Shown piece by piece: positions 1 through 8,075 of a stretch of DNA of 64,000 bases. The notes below the pieces were generated by a model. It was not told where the DNA came from. It made no database searches and worked only from the letters and a program-made list of their open reading frames with translations. The first letter of the stretch is position 1, and every line of letters starts with the position of its first letter. This stretch comes from Rhodobacter sp. NTK016B. GTDB taxonomy: Bacteria > Pseudomonadota > Alphaproteobacteria > Rhodobacterales > Rhodobacteraceae. A program made the translations under genes and the position numbers. Where the stretch lies: the NCBI RefSeq assembly GCF_017303295.1, contig NZ_JAFKOK010000014.1, positions 1-64,000 on the forward strand, given 5' to 3'.

Positions 1-77
1 AGTTCGGACAGAACACAACCTCCCACGTCGCGCAGTCCGGCGGACAAACAGGCCTCACCGTACAGTTCGGGTGGTAA
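1..77 (+). CDS. C-terminal end of a curlin-like repeat protein (partial)
   Basis: An open frame enters at the left edge (first full codon at base 3) and stops at TAA 75-77. The 24 visible residues, FGQNTTSHVAQSGGQT followed by GLTVQFGW, show the alternating Gln/Asn/Gly and beta-strand pattern of curlin (CsgA/CsgB) repeats, including an S-x-V-x-Q-S-G-G style turn. Curlins are secreted subunits of curli amyloid fibres. Only one repeat is visible, so the family call is an inference from a very short sequence. The next gene, 59 bases downstream on the same strand, encodes a small secreted protein and could belong to the same locus. Confidence 0.55.
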   Translation, partial: FGQNTTSHVAQSGGQTGLTVQFGW

Positions 78-136
78 GCGCCCGCACCGCTTTTCCTCAC
101 GACCCCTTAGAAACCGCTTCTGAAAGGAGATTTCCA

Positions 137-556
137 ATGACCCATCCGCGCAAGATATCCGCGATTCTCGCCGCCACCGCCGCCCTCGGGGCGGGGGCTG
201 CCGGGGCCACGACCATCGTTTCGGGCAGCAATTCGGTCTTCGTGCACCAATCGCCCGGCGGCACCGTGATCCGCCATGCCGAGCCGGTCGCGCGGACCAC
301 CGTGTTGCGCCAAGACGCGCCGCTGCGTTTCACCGAGACCCGCGTGCATATCGGCACGCACGAGCCGGACGTAACGCCTTATCCGCGCCTGTCGTTCTTC
401 ATGTACCTGCTGCCGTGGAACTGGGGCGCGTCCCCCGTCGCGCGCGAGCCGAGGGTCGAGGTCCGGCCCCGCATAATCCCGGACCATACGCCCGATCATG
501 GCGTCAACCGCGCCGAGGCGATGATGGACCGGGTGATGTCGCGCATGAATCGCTGA
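137..556 (+). CDS. Small secreted protein of unknown function
   Basis: A 139-residue protein. I chose ATG 137 because GAAAGGAG lies 8 bases upstream; a GTG at 71 in the same frame would add a non-signal-like leader. Residues 1-24 form a clear Sec signal peptide (basic MTHPRK, then an Ala/Gly/Leu-rich core, probable cleavage near AGA-TT). The mature part has no family I recognise. It contains VFVHQSPGGTVIRH, a Trp/Leu-rich patch near residue 90 (YLLPWNW) and a basic Met/Arg-rich end. It follows a curlin-like gene by 59 bases, so an envelope or fibre-associated role is possible but unproven. Confidence 0.7.
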   Translation: MTHPRKISAILAATAALGAGAAGATTIVSGSNSVFVHQSPGGTVIRHAEPVARTTVLRQDAPLRFTETRVHIGTHEPDVTPYPRLSFFMYLLPWNWGASPVAREPRVEVRPRIIPDHTPDHGVNRAEAMMDRVMSRMNR

Positions 557-627
557 CAGCCGGTGCTTATTGCCACGGGCCGTTTTCAGGGCGGGGGCCA
601 GGTGCCCCCGCTTTACTTTGCCACATC

Positions 628-700
628 ATTGCAAGTGCAACGATATTGACAGGTGCGGGCGATTCGTGATTTGAGGGCATCATAACATTGCACTTGCAAT
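628..700 (+). promoter_or_regulatory. Promoter with two facing TTGCA-N2-TGCAA operators
   Basis: TTGCAAGTGCAA (629-640) and TTGCACTTGCAA (688-699) are exact reverse complements, and each is itself a dyad of the form TTGCA-N2-TGCAA. Between them is a perfect -35 hexamer TTGACA (646-651); no strong -10 is visible, the best being ATTTGA at 669-674. The second site lies 17 bases before the start codon of the VOC gene. This is the geometry of a repressor operator pair. The regulator is not in the window; a MarR- or PhaR-like protein is conceivable from the TGC/GCA core, but that is a guess. Confidence 0.65.
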
Positions 701-716
701 GAAACTGGAGGAAACG

Positions 717-1280
717 ATGACCGCCCCCATTCTGAAGATCGAACAGATGCACCACGTCGCCTATCGCTGCAAGGACGCGAAAGAGACGGTCGAATGGTAC
801 ACGCAGATGCTGAATATGGATTTCGTGCTGGCCATCGCCGAGGATCAGGTTCCCTCGACGCATGAGCCCGATCCCTACATGCATCTGTTCCTCGATGCCG
901 GGAACGGCAACATCCTTGCCTTCTTCGAGCTGCCCACCAAGCCCGAGATGGGCCGCGATCCGAATACGCCTGCCTGGGTGCAGCATATCGCCTTCAAGGT
1001 GAAAGATCGCGACACGCTTGTGGCGTTCAAGGAGCATCTGGAATCGAAGGGCGTCGACGTGTTGGGCGTGACCGATCACTCGATCTTCCACTCGATCTAT
1101 TTCTTCGACCCCAACGGCCACCGGATCGAACTGGCCTGCCCGGATCCCGAGGAAGAAGCGCTGCTCAAGCGGCTCGATTCGGTGAAGTGGGACATGCTGG
1201 AGGAATGGAGCCGGACCAAGCGCGCGCCGCAGCATGCGGCCTGGCTGCACGCGAAGGAATTGCACAAGGAAGAGGTGTGA
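717..1280 (+). CDS. VOC superfamily (glyoxalase/extradiol dioxygenase-like) protein
   Basis: A 187-residue protein. ATG 717 is preferred over ATG 699 because CTGGAGG sits just upstream. It begins with the VOC signature MHHVAYRCKDAKETVEWY (metal-ligand-type His early in the first beta strand), then FVLAIAED, MHLFLDAG and FFELP. The second half has VQHIAFKVKD and FFDPNGHRIELACP, the usual paired beta-alpha-beta modules with a C-terminal Glu ligand. VOC enzymes use a divalent metal for isomerisation, dioxygenation or thiol-transfer chemistry; the substrate cannot be read from sequence. The gene stands alone, with paired operators in front and a terminator behind, which suggests an inducible catabolic or detoxification step. 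Confidence 0.85.
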   Translation: MTAPILKIEQMHHVAYRCKDAKETVEWYTQMLNMDFVLAIAEDQVPSTHEPDPYMHLFLDAGNGNILAFFELPTKPEMGRDPNTPAWVQHIAFKVKDRDTLVAFKEHLESKGVDVLGVTDHSIFHSIYFFDPNGHRIELACPDPEEEALLKRLDSVKWDMLEEWSRTKRAPQHAAWLHAKELHKEEV

Positions 1281-1345
1281 TTGTCACCCCTCTGTCACGC
1301 CTGCATGGCAGGGTGATCTTGTTTTCGAGCACCAAGTGATCGTCT

Positions 1346-1376
1346 GGGTGGGGCTTCGGCCTCACCCATCTTTTTT
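1346..1376 (+). terminator. Rho-independent terminator after the VOC gene
   Basis: The stem GGGTGGGGC / GCCTCACCC (1346-1354 and 1359-1367, one G-T pair) closes on a TTCG tetraloop and is followed by ATC and six T (1371-1376). The T run abuts the end of the convergent M48 gene. Confidence 0.9.
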
Positions 1377-2059
1377 CAGGTGACTCGCCAGCGACGTTCG
1401 AGCTCTTCGATCGCGGCCACCCGGTCGGCGGTCTTGGGATGCGAGGCCAGCCAGACGGGCGGGGCGCCGCGCATGCCGGTCAGGCTTTCAAGCCGGCTCA
1501 GCAGCGATTTCTGCCCCTCGGTTCCGATCCCGGCCTTGGTCAGCAGGGCGGCGGCGTATTCGTCGGCCTCGTATTCATCCTTGCGGCTGAGGCCCGCGGC
1601 CAGCAGATGCACGAGGCCATTCGCCACGAGTATCCCGATCCCCGGCAGCAGGCGGCCCAGCACGGCGGCCAGCATCACCCGCACCGCGTTCTGGCCGGAA
1701 AAGTCGATCATCCGCTTGCGGGTATGGCCGAGCGCAACATGGCCCAGCTCATGCGCGATGACCGAGACAAGTTCTTCCGCGCTTACCTCGCCCGCCTTGT
1801 AGCGGTCGAGAAAACCGCGCGTCAGGAAGATCCGGCCATCGGGCGCGGCCAAGCCGTTGATGGTGGGGATTTCATAGACATTGACCTGAATGCGCTTGAG
1901 ATCCAGCGCGCGGGCCAGACGCGCGGTCAGGGCTTCGAGCATCGGGTCCTTGAGCGGCGTCGAGCTTTGATCGAGCTCGCGCTTGGTGCGCCAGGCCGAG
2001 AAATGCCAGTAGATCAGGCCGTAACCGACGGCGAGCAGGATCGGAGCGAAGCGCAGCAT
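1376..2059 (-). CDS. M48 family zinc metalloprotease
   Basis: A 227-residue protein with one N-terminal hydrophobic segment (residues 2-20) acting as a membrane anchor or uncleaved signal. The zinc-binding motif HELGH is at residues 103-107, and the third ligand is expected in KDEYEADEYA around residue 164. DGRIFLTRGFLD and the LASHPKTADRVAAI tail (the H-P motif near the C-terminus) are typical of M48 peptidases such as HtpX, LoiP and BepA. Family members degrade damaged or misassembled envelope proteins. It lies 68 bases downstream of glk on the same strand, but a functional link with glucokinase is not evident. Confidence 0.9.
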   Translation of the reverse strand: MLRFAPILLAVGYGLIYWHFSAWRTKRELDQSSTPLKDPMLEALTARLARALDLKRIQVNVYEIPTINGLAAPDGRIFLTRGFLDRYKAGEVSAEELVSVIAHELGHVALGHTRKRMIDFSGQNAVRVMLAAVLGRLLPGIGILVANGLVHLLAAGLSRKDEYEADEYAAALLTKAGIGTEGQKSLLSRLESLTGMRGAPPVWLASHPKTADRVAAIEELERRWRVT

Positions 2060-2127
2060 GATCTGGATATGGCGGTTTGTGCGGCCTTGGGCAAGGCGCG
2101 CATGGTCACAGCCTCATCAGGCGTATC

Positions 2128-3102
2128 TCAGGCGGGCAGGGCGGTGAGCTGGGCGGCGCATCCTAGAAGGGCGGCGTAATCGTCTTCGACCACCGAGACC
2201 GGGAAGGCATCCATGAAATCCGAAAACCGGCCCATGTCGCGGAAGGTCTCGTCCATGCCGAGCGGCGCAAGACAGGGGGCCATGGCGCGCGCGACGCTGC
2301 CGATCAGGAAGATCCCGCCGAAGGGCAGATGCACCATCGCCAGCGAGGCCAGCGCGCGGCCCATGATGCGGGCGTAAAGCGTGCCGGTTTCCTGTGCGCC
2401 GGCATCGCCCGCGACGATGGCGGCGGTCAGATCGTTGCCCGACAGGCTGTGGCCCGTCACCCATTCGTGCAGCGCCACCAATCCGCGACCGCAGAGAACC
2501 TCTTCGATCGTGGCGATGCCGTGTTTCTCGGCCAGATGGCGGGCAAGCGCGGCTTCCTGATCGCCTTTGCGCGGCAGGTGGATATGGCCGCATTCGGATG
2601 GCGCGACATAGGTGCCGCCGGGAAGATGATGCACCGGCGCCGCGTTGAAACCGGTGCCAGCGCCGACGACAAGCTGGGCGGCGCCCGGTTCGGCAGGCTG
2701 GCCGGGCAGCAGGCTGCGCAGATGCCGCCGGTCGAGCGAGGCCAGCGCATGGCCCTGCGCCTGCAGGTCATTGAGGATCGACACCCGCTTGGTGCCGCCG
2801 ACGCGGGCCAGATCCTCGGCCGTGATTTCCCAGTCCAGATTGGTCATCCGCGCCACGCCGCCACGAACCGGCCCCGCCGCCGCCACGCAGACGCCCGCAC
2901 AATCGCCGGTCGCGGTGTCGGACAGGTATTGCGTCAGGATCTCGGACAGCGAGGCGCGCCCCTCATTGGGATACTTGCGGATCGAGCCCTGCCGCAGCAC
3001 CCCCTCATCGGCCAAAGCCACGCGGGTATTGGTGCCGCCGATATCGGCGACAAGCTGCGGGGCAGGGGTAAAGGGCCAGGATTTCAGCGTGCGGTCTGTC
3101 AT
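2128..3102 (-). CDS. glk: Glucokinase
   Basis: A 324-residue protein of the usual bacterial glucokinase length. The phosphate-binding motif is VADIGGTNTR (residues 18-27). Further family blocks are GVCVAAAGPVRGG, MTNLDWEIT, ILNDLQAQGHAL (with the catalytic Asp), VVGAGTGFN, ECGHIHLP and GGIFLIGSVA. The enzyme phosphorylates glucose with ATP in the cytoplasm, making glucose-6-phosphate for zwf/pgl/pgi, all elsewhere in this window. It is divergent from the transporter gene, with a 161-base gap, and probably co-transcribed with the M48 protease. Confidence 0.95.
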   Translation of the reverse strand: MTDRTLKSWPFTPAPQLVADIGGTNTRVALADEGVLRQGSIRKYPNEGRASLSEILTQYLSDTATGDCAGVCVAAAGPVRGGVARMTNLDWEITAEDLARVGGTKRVSILNDLQAQGHALASLDRRHLRSLLPGQPAEPGAAQLVVGAGTGFNAAPVHHLPGGTYVAPSECGHIHLPRKGDQEAALARHLAEKHGIATIEEVLCGRGLVALHEWVTGHSLSGNDLTAAIVAGDAGAQETGTLYARIMGRALASLAMVHLPFGGIFLIGSVARAMAPCLAPLGMDETFRDMGRFSDFMDAFPVSVVEDDYAALLGCAAQLTALPA

Positions 3103-3263
3103 GCTTGGGGTCTTCGGGCTTGCTTGGATCGGTTCTTCTTAGCCGGATTGGCCCGGCTGCACTATGGCGAATGCAGGCCCGCAAGCTCCTGCGCGCGACG
3201 CCCTGTCCTCTTGCGCCGGGCGGATGGCTGCGGTTGAGTGACCGCGTATCCAGTGAGGACCCC

Positions 3264-4286
3264 ATGTCTGACAGCCGCAAACCCGTTCCGCAGGTGAAAT
3301 CGCGCCATTTCCCGCCGCCGCCGCCGCTGGTCGAAAAGACGCCGGGCCTGTGGCGCCGAACGCCGCCCGCCTTGTTCCCGGCGATCATGGGCCTGTTTGG
3401 GCTGGGGCTGGCATGGCGCATCTTGGCCCTGCAGCCGGGCCTCTTGCCGCTTGAACCGGTGGGCGAGGCGATCCTGGGCGCGGTGCTGCTGCTCTATGCC
3501 TTCTCGCTGATCGCGTGGCTGTCGAAACCCCTCCGCCGGCCCAAGGTGGTGCTGGACGAACTCAACATCCTGCCCGGACGCGCGGGCATGGTGGCGCTGG
3601 CCCTGTCGATGGTGCTGGCGGCCTCGGCAATACGGCCCTATGCGCCGCAGCTGGCGCTGGTGCTGGTCTTTCTGGGCATGGCCGCGCTTGCGGTGATTGG
3701 CGGGCTGATCACGTGGAAAGTGGGAACCGGCCCCAAAGAAGGGCGCGGCGTCACGCCGGTCTTTCACCTGACCTATGTGGGCTACATCCTTGCGCCGCAG
3801 ACGCTGATCCCGCTGGGTTTCGAAGGGCTTTCGCGGGTGATTTTCTGGGTGACGATGGTCAGCGCGGTGCTGATCTGGCTGGCGAGCCTTGCGCAATTCC
3901 TGCGCCGCAACCCGCCCGCGCCACTGCGACCGCTCATGGGGATCCATGCCTCGCCCGCCGCGATCTTCGGGGGCGTCGCGGTCTGGCTGGGCTATCCGCT
4001 GATCGGCGCGGGCTTCGCGCTGTTCGCGCTGGCCTTGGTCGTGGCTTTCATCGCCTCTGCCAAGTGGTTGCTGGCGTCGGGTTTTTCGCCGCTATGGGGG
4101 GCGCTGACCTTCCCGCTGGCGGCGACCGCTGCGGCTTGCATTCTGGCGCTGGGACAGCCGGGGCTGTGGATCGGCGCTGTGCTGCTCGCGCTGGCCAGCG
4201 GATTCAACCTGTTCGTCGCGTTCCAGGTGTTCAAATCCTGGGCCAAGGGCGAGTTGGGCGCGAAGACCAACGCGGCAATTGCCTAA
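3264..4286 (+). CDS. SLAC1/TehA (TDT) family transporter
   Basis: A 340-residue integral membrane protein. ATG 3264 is chosen because GTGAGGAC lies just upstream; the open frame extends further but without a plausible start. A proline-rich N-terminal cytoplasmic tail (FPPPPP) leads to MGLFGLGLAWR, typical of the first helix of TDT family members, followed by about ten hydrophobic helices. The family contains TehA, plant SLAC1 anion channels and dicarboxylate uptake proteins. The substrate is unknown: an anion or dicarboxylate is likely, and tellurite handling is possible. A strong terminator follows immediately. Confidence 0.85.
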   Translation: MSDSRKPVPQVKSRHFPPPPPLVEKTPGLWRRTPPALFPAIMGLFGLGLAWRILALQPGLLPLEPVGEAILGAVLLLYAFSLIAWLSKPLRRPKVVLDELNILPGRAGMVALALSMVLAASAIRPYAPQLALVLVFLGMAALAVIGGLITWKVGTGPKEGRGVTPVFHLTYVGYILAPQTLIPLGFEGLSRVIFWVTMVSAVLIWLASLAQFLRRNPPAPLRPLMGIHASPAAIFGGVAVWLGYPLIGAGFALFALALVVAFIASAKWLLASGFSPLWGALTFPLAATAAACILALGQPGLWIGAVLLALASGFNLFVAFQVFKSWAKGELGAKTNAAIA

Positions 4287-4292
4287 CGAAAC

Positions 4293-4315
4293 GGGGGCCT
4301 TGCGGCCCCCTTTTT
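4293..4315 (+). terminator. Rho-independent terminator after the TDT transporter
   Basis: GGGGGCC (4293-4299), loop TTGC, GGCCCCC (4304-4310), then TTTTT (4311-4315). The T run overlaps the last bases of the convergent dCTP deaminase gene. Confidence 0.93.
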
Positions 4316-5423
4316 ACTTGAAGTGCTTGGACAGTTTCAGCCCCTGTCCCTGATAATTCGACGCAATCCCTGCGCCGTACAGAAGGTCCGGCTCGGCGCT
4401 CATGCGCTCATAAACCAGCCGCCCGACGATTTGCCCGTGTTCCAAGGCGAAGGGCGCCTCGTGGCAGCGCACCTCCAGCACTCCGCGCGAGCCCACGCCA
4501 TCGGCGGCGGCATGGCCGAAGCCCGGATCGAAGAAACCCGCATAATGCACCCGGAACTCGCCCACCATCGCCAGATAGGGCGCCATTTCAGCCGCATAGA
4601 GCGGCGGAATGCAGACCGCCTCGCGGCTGACAAGGATGTAGAACGCGCCGGGATCTAGGATCAGCTGCCCGGTCGTTGTGTGCAGCTCTTCCCAGAATTC
4701 GGCGGTCTCGTAAGCGCCGATGCGGTCGAGATCGATCACGCCTGCATGCGGCTTGGCCCGGTAGCCCACCAGATCGCCCGCTCGGGGCTTCAGATCGACG
4801 GAGAAACCCAGCCCCTCGGAAATCAGCGCCTCGCCCGACACAAGCGGGGTCTGCGCGTGCAGGGCCGACAATTCGGTATCCGACAGCACCGCCTGACCGC
4901 GCCGCAGCCGGATCTGGTTCAGCCGCATCCCCGGACGCACCAGCACCGAGAACGAGCGCGGGCAGATCTCGGCATAGAGCTTTCCGGTGTAACCCGCTGG
5001 CACGCGGTCGAATTCCACGCCGTCATCGGTGATGACCCGGACCAGAAGATCCAGCCGCCCGGTCGAGCTTTTGGCATTCGTCACGGCGCTCAGGTCTTGC
5101 GGAAGCGCCAGCGTTTCGGCCAGTTCAACGACATAAACGCAGCCCTTTTCCAGCACCATGCCCGACTCGATCGAGAATCGGTGCATCTCGAATTCCGGCA
5201 GGCGGGCGGCGACGCTTTTGCCGCGTCCGGGCAGGAACGAGGCGCGCAGCCGCACGGCGGTGTCACCCAGCCGCAGATCGAGGCTTGCGGGCTGGATCTG
5301 CTCGGCACGGATGGCGGGCTGCGCCGCGATGGCGCCCTGTTCGATCAACCGGCGCAGGCTTTGGGACGGCAGGACACCGGCAGAAGCGGACACAGCGGAT
5401 GCGGACGTGGCTGATGCGGGCAT
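4314..5423 (-). CDS. dcd: 2'-deoxycytidine 5'-triphosphate deaminase, double-domain type
   Basis: A 369-residue protein, about twice the length of E. coli Dcd. It carries two dUTPase/Dcd-fold halves, as in the deaminase form found in many alphaproteobacteria. The N-terminal half has LPSQSLRRLIEQG, QIQPASLDLRLGD, AKSSTGRLDLLVRVITD and YAEICPRSF; the C-terminal half has GAFYILVSRE, YAGFFDPGFGHA and GVLEVRCHEAPF. SSTGR and the Glu/Asp residues match the nucleotide and catalytic blocks. It converts dCTP to dUTP for thymidylate synthesis. The first 15 residues are a low-complexity Ser/Ala stretch, so the true start may lie a little inside. It follows the tRNA-Pro gene on the same strand. Confidence 0.92.
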   Translation of the reverse strand: MPASATSASAVSASAGVLPSQSLRRLIEQGAIAAQPAIRAEQIQPASLDLRLGDTAVRLRASFLPGRGKSVAARLPEFEMHRFSIESGMVLEKGCVYVVELAETLALPQDLSAVTNAKSSTGRLDLLVRVITDDGVEFDRVPAGYTGKLYAEICPRSFSVLVRPGMRLNQIRLRRGQAVLSDTELSALHAQTPLVSGEALISEGLGFSVDLKPRAGDLVGYRAKPHAGVIDLDRIGAYETAEFWEELHTTTGQLILDPGAFYILVSREAVCIPPLYAAEMAPYLAMVGEFRVHYAGFFDPGFGHAAADGVGSRGVLEVRCHEAPFALEHGQIVGRLVYERMSAEPDLLYGAGIASNYQGQGLKLSKHFK

Positions 5424-5440
5424 GACACCTCCTCATGTGC

Positions 5441-5474
5441 AAACCGCCCGTGACCGGGTGGTCACGGGCGGTTT
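5441..5474 (-). terminator. 15-bp perfect hairpin after tRNA-Pro
   Basis: AAACCGCCCGTGACC (5441-5455) and GGTCACGGGCGGTTT (5460-5474) pair perfectly around a 4-base loop. It lies just 3' of tRNA-Pro and 18 bases before the dcd start codon. No long U run follows on the minus strand, so it may be a processing or attenuation hairpin rather than a classic terminator. Confidence 0.6.
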
Positions 5475-5478
5475 GAAT

Positions 5479-5556
5479 TGGTCGGGCTGGCGAGATTCGA
5501 ACTCACGACCTTCCGTCCCCCAGACGGACGCGCTAACCAAGCTGCGCCACAGCCCG
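5479..5556 (-). tRNA. tRNA-Pro (anticodon GGG), CCA encoded
   Basis: On the minus strand the acceptor stem CGGGCTG/CAGCCCG pairs fully. The D arm is GCGC/GCGC, the anticodon stem TCCGT/ACGGA encloses the loop CTGGGGG (anticodon GGG), and the T arm is GTGAG-TTCGAAT-CTCGC. Discriminator A is at 5482 and the CCA end is encoded (5481-5479). It reads CCC/CCU proline codons. Confidence 0.97.
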
Positions 5557-5719
5557 ACGAGGCGCTTTCTACCGCTTTTGACGGCGGGGGCAAGCAACAA
5601 TTTGCCTCGGGGCGCGGGAAAATTCTGCCCGCTACGCTGACGTTGAGATCGTGCGAAAGGGCGCGGCCCGGAGAGGCCACGCCAAGGCGGGGTGGAACCT
5701 TGGGAAAGGGCCGATACGC

Positions 5720-6652
5720 CTACCAGCGCCCGGCGCCCGAGGCTTCGGACATCCGCTCGAGCAGCGAATCGATACGCCGGGCGAGCATGTCGGCGCGGTC
5801 GCGCTGAGGCCCCAGAGCCCCACGCTTCATGCCGCGCAGGCGACGGGCGATAAGCGCACGATCCGACGGCTCGTTGAGGACCACGCTGTCCGCCGCTTCA
5901 GGCGCCGCTTCTGGCACGGCTTCGGGGGCCGGGCGCGGGGCAGGACGAGGTGCGGGACGGGGCGCGGGCCGCGCGGCAACGGGCGGCTCGGTGTCGTCTA
6001 CGGCCTCGGTCTCCTGCGGGGCGCCGCTGCGTTGCGCCGCAGGTTCGGGCGCGGGCTCGTCCGCGGCGCTTTCTGCGACGGTTTCTTCCGCAGGCTCAGG
6101 CACCCTTTCCGGCGCTGTGTCGGGGGCGGTATCGAGCGCCTCAGTCGTGTCCTCGTCATCGGCCACTTCCGTGCCAAGCGGGGCGTCGGCCTCGTCATCC
6201 GCTGCGCGCGGCGCTTCTGACGGGGCTGCCGGTTCTTCGGTGCGACGCGTGGCGAAGACCTCATCAAGCGGTTTCGGCGCTCCGGCGTCGGCTTCCACCT
6301 CGGCCTCGGCCTCGGCCTCGGGCGCGGGCACCTTGGCCTGTTCCTGCTCTTCGACCGTATCCTCGCCCACCAGAGCGGGCAGCGGGCCGCCGAGAGAGGC
6401 CACATGCTTCACGCCCTGCTCTTGCAGCACGCGCTGAACCCCGCGAATCGTCACATGGTGTTCTTGCAGCAGCGACTTGATGCCGTTGATCAGCGCAACG
6501 TCATCGGGGCGGTAATAGCGCCGCCCGCCGGCGCGCTTGACGGGCCGGATCTGATAGAACTTGCTTTCCCAGAAGCGAAGGACATGCGCGGGAGTGTCAA
6601 GGATTTCAGCCACTTCGCTAATGGTGCGAAAGGCATCGGGCGCCTTTTTCAT
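5720..6652 (-). CDS. MerR family regulator with a long low-complexity tail
   Basis: A 310-residue protein. Residues 8-80 form a MerR-type winged helix: [20 protein letters not shown], then [20 protein letters not shown] and a helix of the dimer region. After about residue 95 the protein becomes an acidic Glu/Ala/Pro-rich stretch, then a run of PAPR repeats (about residues 225-245), ending in a conserved-looking C-terminal segment ([17 protein letters not shown] to the end). Classical MerR proteins are about 130-150 residues. No Cys-rich metal site is seen, so the effector is unknown. It sits 9 bases downstream of ihfA, in the usual Rhodobacterales order after fabH and ihfA. Confidence 0.88.
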   Translation of the reverse strand: MKKAPDAFRTISEVAEILDTPAHVLRFWESKFYQIRPVKRAGGRRYYRPDDVALINGIKSLLQEHHVTIRGVQRVLQEQGVKHVASLGGPLPALVGEDTVEEQEQAKVPAPEAEAEAEVEADAGAPKPLDEVFATRRTEEPAAPSEAPRAADDEADAPLGTEVADDEDTTEALDTAPDTAPERVPEPAEETVAESAADEPAPEPAAQRSGAPQETEAVDDTEPPVAARPAPRPAPRPAPRPAPEAVPEAAPEAADSVVLNEPSDRALIARRLRGMKRGALGPQRDRADMLARRIDSLLERMSEASGAGRW

Positions 6653-6661
6653 AGGGTCCGC

Positions 6662-6973
6662 TTATGCTTTGCCGCGCAAGTTCCCGCGCGAGACACGATC
6701 TTTCATCAAGTGCGACGGCCGGAAGGACAGCACGCGGCGCGGGCTGATCGGCACCTCTTCTCCGGTCTTCGGATTGCGGCCCAGTCGCTCGGCTTTCGAG
6801 CGCACGCTGAACGTGCCGAAGGACGAAATCTTGACCTGTTCGCCCTCGACCAGCGCGTCCGACATGTACTGGATCACCGATTCCACGAGCGCCGCAGATT
6901 CGTTGCGCGACAGACCGACTTCGCGAAACACCGCCTCGCTCAGATCCATCCGTGTCAGAGTCTTTCCGCTCAT
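6662..6973 (-). CDS. ihfA: Integration host factor alpha subunit
   Basis: A 103-residue HU/IHF-fold protein. It begins [21 protein letters not shown]; the DNA-bending arm is [25 protein letters not shown], with the intercalating proline in KTGEEVPI, and [12 protein letters not shown] is the core strand pair. The Asn-Pro-Lys-Thr-Gly block and overall length fit IhfA better than HU or IhfB. With IhfB it bends DNA at specific sites and assists transcription and replication. It lies downstream of fabH and upstream of the MerR gene on the same strand. Confidence 0.95.
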   Translation of the reverse strand: MSGKTLTRMDLSEAVFREVGLSRNESAALVESVIQYMSDALVEGEQVKISSFGTFSVRSKAERLGRNPKTGEEVPISPRRVLSFRPSHLMKDRVSRGNLRGKA

Positions 6974-7088
6974 CCCGATCTCCCCGGCGATTGACAGGCT
7001 TTTATCGGAAAATGAGCCAAGAAAATTATCCTGTCAACAGCGGGGTTTGCGACGCGTTGTTTGCACTGCGTGATAAGCGGGGGCCTGC

Positions 7089-8075
7089 TTACCAGCGCAG
7101 CACCACCGCGCCCCAGGCCAGCCCGCCGCCGATCGCTTCGGTGACGATCAGATCGCCGGGCTTGATGCGGCCATCCGACGCCCCCACCGACAACGCCAGC
7201 GGGATGGAAGCGGCCGAGGTATTGCCGTGATCCTGCACCGTGACGATGACGTTCTCCATCGACAGGCCCAGCTTTTTCGCCGTGCCCTGAATGATGCGGA
7301 TATTCGCCTGATGCGGCACGACCCAGTCGACATCGCCCGCGCCCAGACCCGCCCGCGACAGGGCGGTGTTGGCGGTTTCTGCAAGCTTTTCAACGGCGTG
7401 TCGGAACACCTGATTGCCCTGCATGCGCAGGTAACCGGCGGTTCCGGTGGTTCCGACGCCGCCATCAACATAGAGCAGGTCGCGCAATTTGCCGTCCGAA
7501 TGCAGATCGACCGACAGCACGCCGCGATCGTCGGATGTGCCGTTGCCGGGTTGGGCATCCAGGATGATCGCACCGGCACCGTCGCCGAACAGAACGCAGG
7601 TCGAGCGGTCGGTCCAGTCCATGATCCGGCTAAAGGTTTCGGCCCCGATCACCATCACGCGGCGCGCCTGACCGGCGGCAATCAGCGCGCTGGCATTGCC
7701 GAGCGCATAGACAAAACCCGCACAGACCGCCTGCACATCGAAGGCAAAGGCGCGGCTGGCATCGATTCCGTCCTGCACCATGGTGGCGACGGACGGGAAG
7801 GTCAGATCGGGCGTCGAGGTCGCGACGATGATCGCATCGAGCGTGTCAGCATCGATACCGGCATTCTCGAGAGCGGCGCGCGCGGCCTTGATCGCAAGAT
7901 GCGAGGTCATCTCGCCTTCGGCGGCGAAATGGCGACGCTCGATCCCCGAGCGGGACTTGATCCACTCGTCCGAAGTATCCAGCGTCTGGGTAAAGGCTTC
8001 GTTTTCGACCACGCGCTCGGGAAGGTAATGTCCATGGCCGATGACCACGGCGCGCGTGACGGTATTCTGGCTCAT
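7089..8075 (-). CDS. fabH: Beta-ketoacyl-ACP synthase III
   Basis: A 328-residue thiolase-fold enzyme that condenses acetyl-CoA with malonyl-ACP to start fatty acid synthesis. The catalytic triad is visible: Cys118 in DVQAVCAGF, His in VVPHQANIR (about residue 255) and Asn in QDHGNTSAAS (about residue 285). The start codon overlaps the plsX stop by 4 bases (ATGA), so translation is probably coupled. The C-terminus GGGLAWGAVVLRW is standard for the family. Confidence 0.97.
   Translation of the reverse strand: MSQNTVTRAVVIGHGHYLPERVVENEAFTQTLDTSDEWIKSRSGIERRHFAAEGEMTSHLAIKAARAALENAGIDADTLDAIIVATSTPDLTFPSVATMVQDGIDASRAFAFDVQAVCAGFVYALGNASALIAAGQARRVMVIGAETFSRIMDWTDRSTCVLFGDGAGAIILDAQPGNGTSDDRGVLSVDLHSDGKLRDLLYVDGGVGTTGTAGYLRMQGNQVFRHAVEKLAETANTALSRAGLGAGDVDWVVPHQANIRIIQGTAKKLGLSMENVIVTVQDHGNTSAASIPLALSVGASDGRIKPGDLIVTEAIGGGLAWGAVVLRW

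Noticed and set aside
5880-6000. Short GC-rich tandem repeats inside the MerR gene
   Set aside because: They encode the PAPR tail of the protein and are explained by the coding sequence.
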